5,501 nucleotides of DNA from an uncultured Collinsella sp. (GTDB lineage Bacteria > Actinomycetota > Coriobacteriia > Coriobacteriales > Coriobacteriaceae). The position numbers and the translations under genes are program-made. The notes below the pieces were generated by a model. The model searched no databases. It worked only from the letters and a program-made list of their open reading frames with translations, and had not been told where the DNA came from. The DNA lies in NCBI GenBank assembly GCA_900548075.1, contig URJD01000131.1, positions 1 to 5,501 of the forward strand, written 5' to 3'. This document shows positions 1-4,196 of the stretch, piece after piece (the first letter of the stretch is position 1; every line of letters starts with the position of its first letter).

Positions 1-476
1 GCTCCCAAGAAAAGCCGGAGCGCCCTTGAAACCTTTCCAGCCGCAATCATATCGAGCAAAACCGGAGCTGCGCCCATACCGACGCCTTCGGCCGACACAG
101 CCGGCTCATGCAGAATCGCACGGGCGACGAGATGGGGTTCGGTGCGAAGAAGCTCCAGCGCCACCAACGTACCGGCGCTGTGCGCAAGCACATTTGCCGG
201 AGCGCCAACGTGTTCGATCACGGCTTGCAGGTCGGCGGCCTGGGCGGCAAGATCATAGCTGTCGTCTGCCGCATCGCTGCTGCCACCGCAGCCGCGGCGG
301 TCGTAGGCAATGACGCGGTAGTTGCGGCTGAGCTTACAAGCGATGCCGTCGAAAAATGTGCCGTCGACACAAGCGCCGTGCACGCACACCAAGGCAGGAG
401 TATCAGGCGACACATCCGGGCCGGCATATTCGCGACAGGCAATCGTGGTGCCCGCATTCTCGACCGTAAAATCCAT
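1..476 (-). CDS. Alpha/beta hydrolase fold protein, 3' end cut by window edge
   Basis: Reading the minus strand from the ATG at 476-474 gives 158 codons open to the left edge. The protein has the landmarks of the alpha/beta hydrolase superfamily: an oxyanion-loop HGA at residues 33-35 after a hydrophobic strand (ALVCV), then YDRRGCGGSS at 58-67, then a nucleophile elbow AHSAG at 98-102 with Ser100 as presumed nucleophile. The catalytic acid and His would lie beyond the window. Ala98 stands where the family usually has Gly in G-x-S-x-G. A G-run (GGGGGC) about 5 nt before the ATG may serve as a weak ribosome binding site. No signal peptide is visible, so the protein is probably cytoplasmic. The gene is divergent from the radical SAM gene. 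DRRGxGxS-type hydrolases include esterases, haloperoxidase-like and dienelactone-type enzymes; the substrate cannot be told. The family call is firm, the precise function unknown. Confidence 0.88.
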   Translation of the reverse strand, partial: MDFTVENAGTTIACREYAGPDVSPDTPALVCVHGACVDGTFFDGIACKLSRNYRVIAYDRRGCGGSSDAADDSYDLAAQAADLQAVIEHVGAPANVLAHSAGTLVALELLRTEPHLVARAILHEPAVSAEGVGMGAAPVLLDMIAAGKVSRALRLFLG

Positions 477-555
477 GTTGTGCCCCCATCGTCAACGCCC
501 ATCCAGTTGCACGTCAGTACGGTTGGATGGACCCGCATTGCCTTACGCCTTGTTA

Positions 556-568
556 ACAGATTAACTGT
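556..568. promoter_or_regulatory. Possible operator: ACAG-N5-CTGT palindrome next to TGTTAACA
   Basis: In the divergent spacer, ACAG at 556-559 and CTGT at 565-568 form an inverted repeat. It overlaps a perfect 8-bp palindrome, TGTTAACA, at 551-558. Both lie 75-92 bp upstream of the hydrolase start and are AT-rich within GC-rich flanks. This would suit a small dimeric repressor or a promoter region for the minus-strand gene, but no convincing -35/-10 pair was found. The arms are short and could be chance. Confidence 0.2.
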
Positions 569-628
569 ACCCGACCCGAGGCTTTTCATGGCACGGCATC
601 ATGAGCGACGTGAAAAAACGAAACTAGT

Positions 629-653
629 AAAGCAAGGGCCCGCACCTTGCTTT
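629..653. repeat. Perfect hairpin, 9-bp arms, upstream of the radical SAM gene
   Basis: AAAGCAAGG at 629-637 and CCTTGCTTT at 645-653 are exact reverse complements separated by 7 nt (GCCCGCA). There is no T-run directly after either side, so it is a poor intrinsic terminator: on the plus strand GGAGCC follows, and on the minus strand ACTAGTTTCG comes before any T-run. It ends about 12 bp upstream of a possible -10 hexamer (TATGCT, 665-670), so it would cover the -35 zone. Repressor operator is therefore one reading; a leader hairpin is the alternative if transcription starts further upstream. Confidence 0.5.
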
Positions 654-664
654 GGAGCCGATGC

Positions 665-692
665 TATGCTTAGGCACAATTGTCTTGAGGAG
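665..692 (+). promoter_or_regulatory. Possible -10 and ribosome binding site for the radical SAM gene
   Basis: TATGCT at 665-670 resembles a -10 box, but no matching -35 lies 16-18 bp upstream. GAGGAG at 687-692 is a strong Shine-Dalgarno sequence. It lies 9 nt before the ATG at 702 but only 3 nt before the in-frame ATG at 696. This spacing favours 702 as the start. The ribosome binding site is solid; the promoter is weak. Confidence 0.45.
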
Positions 693-701
693 CATATGCC
701 T

Positions 702-1478
702 ATGTCTACGTTTTTGAATGCCAGCCCCATCTTTGGGCCCGTTCGCAGCCGTCGCCTTGGTCTCTCGCTCGGCGTCAACATGATGCCGGCCAGCGGCAAA
801 ATCTGCACGTTCGACTGCATGTACTGCGAAAACGGCCTCAACGCCGAGCGCCCCTGCCATGAGCCGTACAACACAGCCGCCGTGGTACTCGACGCGCTCG
901 AGGCAAAGCTGCGCGAGATGGCGGCCGAGGGTGAACTTCCCGATGTGATCACCTTCGCAGGCAACGGCGAGCCCACCGCCGCACCGGAGTTTCCGCAGGC
1001 CATCGCCGGTGCCGTCGCGCTGCGCGACGGGCTTGCCCCAAACTCCAAGATCGCCGTGCTCTCCAACGGCACGCGCGCCGACCGCCCCGAGGTGCACGAC
1101 GCGCTCATGATGGTCGACGACAACATTCTTAAGCTCGATACCGTCGACCCGGCGTTTATCCAGCTGCTCGACCAGCCCGTTGGCCCCTACGACGTCGAGC
1201 ACCAGATCGAGACGTTCGCAAGCTTTGACGGTCACGTTATTATCCAGACGATCTTTTTGACCGGCGAGTATCAGGGCAAGCTCATCGACAACACCGGCGA
1301 GGAGTACGTTGCCCCCTGGCTCGCGGCGCTTGAGCGTATTCGCCCACAAGAAGCGACCATCTACACGGTGGCGCGCGAGACGCCGGTCGCCGGCCTTGCT
1401 AAAGCAGCGCCCGAGGTGCTCGATGCCATTGCCGCACGCGCGCGCGCCCTCGGCATTCCCTGCCAGGTGAGCTACTAG
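702..1478 (+). CDS. Radical SAM protein, wyosine-synthetase-like (COG0731 type)
   Basis: The product is 258 residues. Near the N-terminus it has FGPVRSRRLGLSLGVN (11-26), typical of the COG0731 group. The radical SAM cluster motif C-x3-C-x2-C follows (Cys35, Cys39, Cys42, with Tyr41), which binds a [4Fe-4S] cluster and S-adenosylmethionine. ITFAGNGEPT at 83-92 matches the GGEP-like SAM-contacting strand. The rest fits a single radical SAM barrel with no auxiliary cysteine cluster. Archaeal relatives include the tRNA-Phe imG37 synthase Taw1, but bacterial members of this group have no settled substrate and bacteria lack wyosine, so the reaction is unknown. The reading frame stays open far upstream, but that part is antisense to the hydrolase; I start at ATG 702 because of the GAGGAG at 687-692. 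The gene stands alone on the plus strand, 160 nt ahead of the methionine aminopeptidase gene. Confidence 0.92.
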   Translation: MSTFLNASPIFGPVRSRRLGLSLGVNMMPASGKICTFDCMYCENGLNAERPCHEPYNTAAVVLDALEAKLREMAAEGELPDVITFAGNGEPTAAPEFPQAIAGAVALRDGLAPNSKIAVLSNGTRADRPEVHDALMMVDDNILKLDTVDPAFIQLLDQPVGPYDVEHQIETFASFDGHVIIQTIFLTGEYQGKLIDNTGEEYVAPWLAALERIRPQEATIYTVARETPVAGLAKAAPEVLDAIAARARALGIPCQVSY

Positions 1479-1519
1479 CAAAACCACGCAGCAGCTAGTG
1501 CCCGCCATCCCGCTCCATC

Positions 1520-1586
1520 AGTTGCGGTGATATAGTTCCTGTTTATGCTGTTAAACCGCTTAAATCGGAACTATATCACCGCAACT
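1520..1586. repeat. Perfect 20-bp inverted repeat, REP/MITE-like palindrome
   Basis: The left arm, 1520-1539 (begins AGTTGCGGTGATATAG), and the right arm, 1567-1586, are exact reverse complements over 20 bp. The 27-nt centre has a further TTTA (1542-1545) against TAAA (1561-1564) pairing, leaving a 15-nt loop. CCAT at 1515-1518 and ATGG at 1590-1593 could extend the stem with a bulge. No T-run follows on either strand, so this is not a standard terminator, although it lies 42 nt after the radical SAM stop. It ends about 21 bp upstream of the likely map -10 box. Arm length and perfection argue for a dispersed palindromic element or strong selection rather than chance. Confidence 0.85.
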
Positions 1587-1607
1587 CTTATGGACGCGTG
1601 GGTGGGC

Positions 1608-1613
1608 TATACT
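1608..1613 (+). promoter_or_regulatory. map: Probable -10 box of the map promoter
   Basis: TATACT matches the sigma-70 -10 consensus at 5 of 6 positions and lies 25 bp before the map ATG, giving a leader of roughly 18 nt. The -35 position (about 1585-1590, CTCTTA) is a poor match and touches the end of the right arm of the upstream palindrome. The ribosome binding site AGGAAG is at 1627-1632, 6 nt before the ATG. Confidence 0.5.
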
Positions 1614-1638
1614 AGCTGCGGATGAAAGGAAGTTAACC

Positions 1639-2526
1639 ATGTTTGACAAAGGACCCGTGCCCGGCCGCAACGACGCCTGCTGGTGCGGTAGCGGCAAGAA
1701 ATATAAGAAATGTCACAGCGCCTTTGACGAGCGCCTCGAGCGCCTGTGGGAGGAAGGCTGGAACGTCCTGCCCCGCACGCTCTACAAGACGTCTGCCGAC
1801 ATCGAGGGCATCAAGCGCTCCGCCGCCATCAACGTAGGCGTGCTCGATTATGTGGGCGAGCACATCGCCGCGGGCATGACCACCAACCAGATCGACCAGA
1901 TGATCTACGACTACACCGTCGAGCACGGTGGCACGCCGGCCGACCTCAACTACGAAGGCTACCCCAAGAGCGTGTGCACCTCGATCAACGACGTCGTCTG
2001 CCACGGTATTCCCTGCGATGCGGACGTGCTGCACGAGGGCGACATCATCAACGTGGACTGTTCCACGATTTTGGACGGCTACTTTAGTGATTCGAGCCGC
2101 ATGTTCTGCATCGGCAAGGTCTCGGCCGAGCGCCAGCGCCTGGTCGACGTCACCCGCGCCAGCGTGGAGGCGGGCCTTGCCGCCGTCAAGCCATGGCTGC
2201 CGCTGTCCGTTATGGCCGAGGCCGTGCAAAAGACGGTCGAGGACGCCGGCTTTAGCGTGGTGCGCGAGTACGGCGGACACGGCATCGGTAAGGAGTTCCA
2301 CGAGGACCCGTTTGTGGGCTTTACCACCGAGGCGCCCGATGTGGACACCATCATGGTGCCGGGCATGGTCTTTACAATCGAGCCCATGGTCAACGCCGGA
2401 GCGCCCGATATCAAGATCAGCAAGGGTGACGGCTGGTGCGTGCGCACCAAGGACGGCAGCGATTCGGCCCAGTGCGAGGTACAGCTCGTGGTGACCGAGG
2501 ACGGTTACGAGCTGCTGAGCTGGTAG
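1639..2526 (+). CDS. map: Type I methionine aminopeptidase with N-terminal SEC-C motif
   Basis: This cytoplasmic metalloenzyme removes the initiator methionine from nascent proteins. The 295-residue product opens with a SEC-C zinc motif, C-x-C-x8-C-H (Cys14, Cys16, Cys25, His26), then a pita-bread catalytic domain from about residue 45. All expected residues are visible: His122 (NDVVCHGIP), Asp140 (NVD), Asp151 (FSDSS), His214 (GGHGIG), His221 (EFHEDP), Glu248 (TIEPMVNAG) and Glu280 (AQCEV). The spacing 122-140-151-214 equals the E. coli pattern 79-97-108-171. The SEC-C extension is known in a subset of bacterial MetAPs and in SecA, where it binds zinc and contacts the ribosome or SecB; a ribosome-docking role here is inferred. 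AGGAAG lies 6 nt before ATG. The gene appears monocistronic, with a TATACT -10 box upstream and an intrinsic terminator 10 nt after the stop. Confidence 0.97.
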   Translation: MFDKGPVPGRNDACWCGSGKKYKKCHSAFDERLERLWEEGWNVLPRTLYKTSADIEGIKRSAAINVGVLDYVGEHIAAGMTTNQIDQMIYDYTVEHGGTPADLNYEGYPKSVCTSINDVVCHGIPCDADVLHEGDIINVDCSTILDGYFSDSSRMFCIGKVSAERQRLVDVTRASVEAGLAAVKPWLPLSVMAEAVQKTVEDAGFSVVREYGGHGIGKEFHEDPFVGFTTEAPDVDTIMVPGMVFTIEPMVNAGAPDIKISKGDGWCVRTKDGSDSAQCEVQLVVTEDGYELLSW

Positions 2527-2535
2527 CCGTGGATG

Positions 2536-2583
2536 CGCCGGATGCCGACGGGCACACTCATCTTGCATCCGGCGTTTTTATTT
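2536..2583 (+). terminator. Intrinsic terminator of map
   Basis: CGCCGGATGC at 2536-2545 pairs perfectly with GCATCCGGCG at 2565-2574 (10 bp, 19-nt loop). A T-rich tract follows at once (TTTTTATTT, 2575-2583). It begins 9 nt after the map stop codon and separates map from the dehydrogenase gene. Confidence 0.93.
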
Positions 2584-2595
2584 GAACGTTTTGCC

Positions 2596-2604
2596 TGATA
2601 CAAC
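2596..2604 (+). promoter_or_regulatory. Possible extended -10 promoter of the dehydrogenase gene
   Basis: TG-A-TACAAC fits an extended -10 (TGnTATAAT-like, 4 of 6 in the hexamer). It is the only good candidate between the map terminator and the GTG start. It would give a leader of about 45 nt. It lies in the first bases of the 34-bp dispersed repeat, so that repeat would be transcribed. There is no clear -35. Confidence 0.3.
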
Positions 2605-2630
2605 CTGCCAAAACAAACCTGTCCCTTTTT
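2597..2630 (+). repeat. 34-bp dispersed repeat, copy 1
   Basis: This stretch matches 3865-3898 at 30 of 34 positions without gaps. It contains two AACCTG words 14 nt apart and ends in CCCTTTTT. In this copy AACCTGCC (2602-2609) can pair with GGCGGGTT (2631-2638), with one G-T wobble, forming a hairpin that ends shortly before the dehydrogenase ribosome binding site (GGAGAGGA, 2643-2650). The other copy lies in a non-coding convergent region, so the sequence is probably a repeat element, not a gene-specific leader. Confidence 0.75.
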
Positions 2631-2656
2631 GGCGGGTTGGGCGGAGAGGACTGCTT

Positions 2657-3592
2657 GTGAACATCCTGGTTTTGTTGCCCGTCAACGACCGCCATCGCGC
2701 AATTCTTGAGTCGAGCGCTCCGGGCGAGGACTTTATCTACACGAGCGCCGACGCTATCACGCGCGAACAAGTCGCCAACGCCGACGTGATCTTGGGCAAC
2801 ATAGACCCTGCCCTACTTACCGCATGCGAGCACCTCCAGCTGCTGCAACTACAGACCGCGGGCTATGACGATTACTTGGCCGCCGGCACCGTGCCAGCCG
2901 ACGCTAAGCTTTCCTGCTCGGTGGGTGCCTACGGCCAGGCTGTGAGCGAGCACATGTTTGCCATGGTCCTTTCCATGATGAAGCGCCTGCCCGGCTATCA
3001 TGACTTGCAGCGCGAGCATCGCTGGGAGGATTTGGGGCCGGTCACCTCGCTCAAAAACGCCAATGTACTAGTGCTGGGCGCGGGCGATATCGGCGGCCAC
3101 TTTGCCACGCTCTGCCGCAGCATGGGTGCGCACGTCCGCGGCATCAAGCGCCATCCGCTCGTCTACCCCATTGTGTTTGAGGACACGGACGGCATGGACG
3201 CCCTGCCCGAGCGCCTGGCTGAGGCCGACGTCGTCGCATCCTTTATGCCCAGCACACCCGAGACCCGCGGCCTGGCGAACGCCGAGTTCTTCGCCGCGAT
3301 GAAGCCGGGCGCCTTCTTTGCCAATGGTGGCCGCGGTGACCTTGTTGTTGCCGACGATCTGGTTGCCGCTCTTGAGTCCGGACACCTTGCCGGCGCCGCG
3401 GTCGACGTCACCGACCCCGAGCCGCTGCCTGAGACAAGCCCCCTGTGGGATGCGCCCAACATGCTCATCACGCCGCACATCTCGGGCTGGTTCCACCTGG
3501 CCGCCACGCTCAACAATGTGGTCGACATCGCCGCGGAGAACCTGCGTCACCTGCAGGCCGGCGAAACTTTACGTTGTTGGATTGAACATTAG
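2657..3592 (+). CDS. D-2-hydroxyacid dehydrogenase family oxidoreductase
   Basis: The 311-residue protein belongs to the D-isomer-specific 2-hydroxyacid dehydrogenases, which reversibly reduce 2-oxoacids with NAD(P)H in the cytoplasm. The short N-terminal part (1 to about 95) belongs to the substrate domain. The Rossmann domain has GAGDIG at 141-146. The catalytic triad is complete: Arg226 (GGRGDLV), Glu255 (DPEPLP) and His274 (TPHISG), with family-typical spacings of 29 and 19. Where NAD-specific members carry Asp at the end of the second strand, this protein has Lys164-Arg165 (RGIKRHP), pointing to NADP(H). Start is GTG 2657, with GGAGAGGA 6 nt upstream and MNILVLLP as a natural first strand; an upstream TTG at 2582 has no such site and would put the 34-bp repeat inside the protein. 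The substrate is unknown; glyoxylate/hydroxypyruvate-type or other 2-oxoacid reductases are possible. Its transcript probably ends at 3675-3704. Confidence 0.93.
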   Translation: MNILVLLPVNDRHRAILESSAPGEDFIYTSADAITREQVANADVILGNIDPALLTACEHLQLLQLQTAGYDDYLAAGTVPADAKLSCSVGAYGQAVSEHMFAMVLSMMKRLPGYHDLQREHRWEDLGPVTSLKNANVLVLGAGDIGGHFATLCRSMGAHVRGIKRHPLVYPIVFEDTDGMDALPERLAEADVVASFMPSTPETRGLANAEFFAAMKPGAFFANGGRGDLVVADDLVAALESGHLAGAAVDVTDPEPLPETSPLWDAPNMLITPHISGWFHLAATLNNVVDIAAENLRHLQAGETLRCWIEH

Positions 3593-3602
3593 GGGATCTA
3601 TT

Positions 3603-3624
3603 CCGCCGTTCTAACGGACGGCGG
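3603..3624. repeat. GC-rich hairpin after the dehydrogenase gene
   Basis: CCGCCGT at 3603-3609 pairs perfectly with ACGGCGG at 3618-3624 around an 8-nt loop, 10 nt beyond the stop codon. There is no T-run on either strand, so it may stabilise the transcript 3' end or be a repeat remnant; it is not a good terminator. Confidence 0.5.
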
Positions 3625-3645
3625 ACCGGTCGACGCTACGAACCC

Positions 3646-3732
3646 GCCGTTTGGCCAATCTGCCGTTCAATTTCAAAGGCGCGACCAGAAGGTCAGCGCC
3701 TTTTCATTTCACGGCACCTTGGCTCAAACGGC
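3646..3732. repeat. Nested 87-bp imperfect palindrome around the terminator
   Basis: Three stacked inverted repeats share one centre. The outer pair is GCCGTTTGGCCAA (3646-3658) with TTGGCTCAAACGGC (3719-3732), 13 pairs with one bulged T at 3724. The middle pair is TGCCGT (3661-3666) with ACGGCA (3711-3716), 6 perfect pairs. The inner 12-pair stem is the terminator hairpin. About 31 base pairs form over 87 nt. This is more than an ordinary terminator needs and resembles a palindromic mobile element that now provides termination. Confidence 0.65.
3675..3704 (+). terminator. Intrinsic terminator of the dehydrogenase gene
   Basis: AAAGGCGC-GACC (3675-3686) pairs with GGTC-A-GCGCCTTT (3691-3703) around an AGAA tetraloop, with a single bulged A at 3695, and the stem runs into TTTT. 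The A-run on the other side gives T's on the minus strand too, so it may work in both directions and also stop the minus-strand transcript arriving from the M18 side. Confidence 0.8.
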
Positions 3733-3751
3733 AGACTCTCGCTGACTTTTG

Positions 3752-3803
3752 CTCAACCTGCGGCGTTTCTTTTTTGGTGCAATGGGGTCAGGTTAGTTTG
3801 CAC
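3752..3803 (+). repeat. Repeat module, unit 1 (shorter)
   Basis: The unit opens with CTCAACCTGCGGCGT (3752-3766), matching 3815-3829 at 14 of 15 positions. It ends with a 30-nt block (3774-3803, core ATGGGGTCAGGTT) matching 3906-3935 at 26 of 30, all four differences being transitions. GTGCAA (3777-3782) pairs with TTGCAC (3798-3803), placing GGGGTCAGGTT in the loop. Relative to unit 2 it lacks the 34-bp segment. Confidence 0.7.
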
Positions 3804-3814
3804 TATGACGTTGG

Positions 3815-3935
3815 CTCTACCTGCGGCGTCCTGACAGTTCCGCCTAGCTGTTGGCATTTGCCCAGATAAAACCTGCCAAAATGAACCTGCCCCTTTTTAG
3901 TAGATTTGGTGCGATGGGGTCAGGTTGGCTTGCGC
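3815..3935 (+). repeat. Repeat module, unit 2 (longer, contains the 34-bp repeat)
   Basis: The unit begins with CTCTACCTGCGGCGT (3815-3829) and ends with the 30-nt block at 3906-3935 (core ATGGGGTCAGGTT). Between them are 76 nt absent or reduced in unit 1, including the 34-bp repeat copy. AACCTGCCCC (3884-3893) can pair with GGGGTCAGGTT (3916-3926) with one mismatch. GTGCGA/TTGCGC (3909-3914/3930-3935) is a competing smaller hairpin. Confidence 0.7.
3865..3898 (+). repeat. 34-bp dispersed repeat, copy 2
   Basis: It is identical to 2597-2630 at 30 of 34 positions (differences at element positions 5, 18, 19 and 26) and has the same orientation. Flanking bases also agree partly (TTTGCC upstream, TTGG about 8-10 nt downstream), so the homologous segment is somewhat longer than 34 bp. 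Confidence 0.75.
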
Positions 3936-4013
3936 CATACCGGTAGTTCTGCCTGCGACACTCTCACCAAAGTGATATCAAACATACATCTAGCGTTTTC
4001 GACACTTCGCTTA

Positions 4014-4196
4014 TTAGAGCCAGTCCGTCTCCTCGTCATAGCGGTCCGAATAGGCGTTACGTTTGAGTTCTTCAGCACTCGTTGGTCGCGCCTTGGACAC
4101 GTCGACCCCTGACTCATGGCAAGCGGCGACGAGCAGCTGTAAACCCCGATCAATAAGCTGAGCCCCATGCTCGGCCTTCATTTCTTCGGCTCGCAT
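4014..4196 (-). CDS. Small hypothetical protein coupled to the M18 gene
   Basis: I do not recognise this 60-residue protein. Its ATG (4196-4194) directly follows the TAA of the M18 gene (4199-4197) with no gap. GGAG within the last M18 codons lies 6 nt upstream of the ATG, so translational coupling is likely. The N-terminal half (residues 1-28, AEEMKAEHGAQLIDRGLQLL) looks helical and amphipathic. The C-terminal half is charged and ends in an acidic, aromatic tail, YDEETDWL. There is no signal peptide, membrane segment or cysteine cluster. Codons are less biased to G/C endings than in M18 (CGA, GGG, TTA, CAT appear), which could mean low expression, recent acquisition or a remnant of a longer gene. 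An antitoxin-like or accessory role is conceivable but nothing shows it. Confidence 0.6.
   Translation of the reverse strand: MRAEEMKAEHGAQLIDRGLQLLVAACHESGVDVSKARPTSAEELKRNAYSDRYDEETDWL

Larger units (their letters stand above)
3593..4013. other. 421-bp convergent spacer filled with palindromes and repeats
   Basis: No gene is supported between the dehydrogenase stop and the minus-strand small ORF. In order it holds a 7-bp-arm hairpin (3603-3624), a nested palindrome with an intrinsic terminator (3646-3732), and a duplicated repeat module (3752-3803 and 3815-3935). After that comes about 78 bp of unremarkable, more AT-rich sequence. Short plus-strand open frames here run through the repeats, have no ribosome binding sites, and look non-coding. 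I see no clear terminator for the minus-strand operon in 3936-4013. Confidence 0.75.

Noticed and set aside
500..529. CATCCA...TGGATG inverted repeat upstream of the hydrolase
   Set aside because: The arms are only 6 bp with an 18-nt gap, so chance is likely.
108..701. Long 5' extension of the radical SAM reading frame
   Set aside because: It is mostly antisense to the well-supported hydrolase gene, and the extended N-terminal sequence has no family features. The strong GAGGAG fits the start at 702.
624..1508. 294-residue minus-strand open frame
   Set aside because: It is antisense to the radical SAM gene. The translation is shadow-like, and the plus strand carries all the recognised motifs.
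1633..2568. 311-residue minus-strand open frame
   Set aside because: It is the His/Asp/Val-rich antisense shadow of map, typical of GC-rich DNA, and it runs into the map terminator.
2582..2656. Upstream TTG start for the dehydrogenase
   Set aside because: It lies in the map terminator T-tract and would encode the dispersed repeat. It has no ribosome binding site, whereas GTG 2657 has GGAGAGGA at ideal spacing.
3774..3935. CRISPR-like pair of 30-nt repeats
   Set aside because: There are only two copies, 102 nt apart, and the intervening DNA itself contains another dispersed repeat. No cas gene is present.
3967..3978. Small hairpin CACCAAAGTG as terminator for the minus-strand operon
   Set aside because: The stem is only 4 bp and no T-run follows on the minus strand.
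3651..4112. Two plus-strand open frames of 72 and 68 codons in the convergent spacer
   Set aside because: They run through repeats and palindromes, have no Shine-Dalgarno sequence and no recognisable protein features, and one overlaps the small minus-strand ORF.
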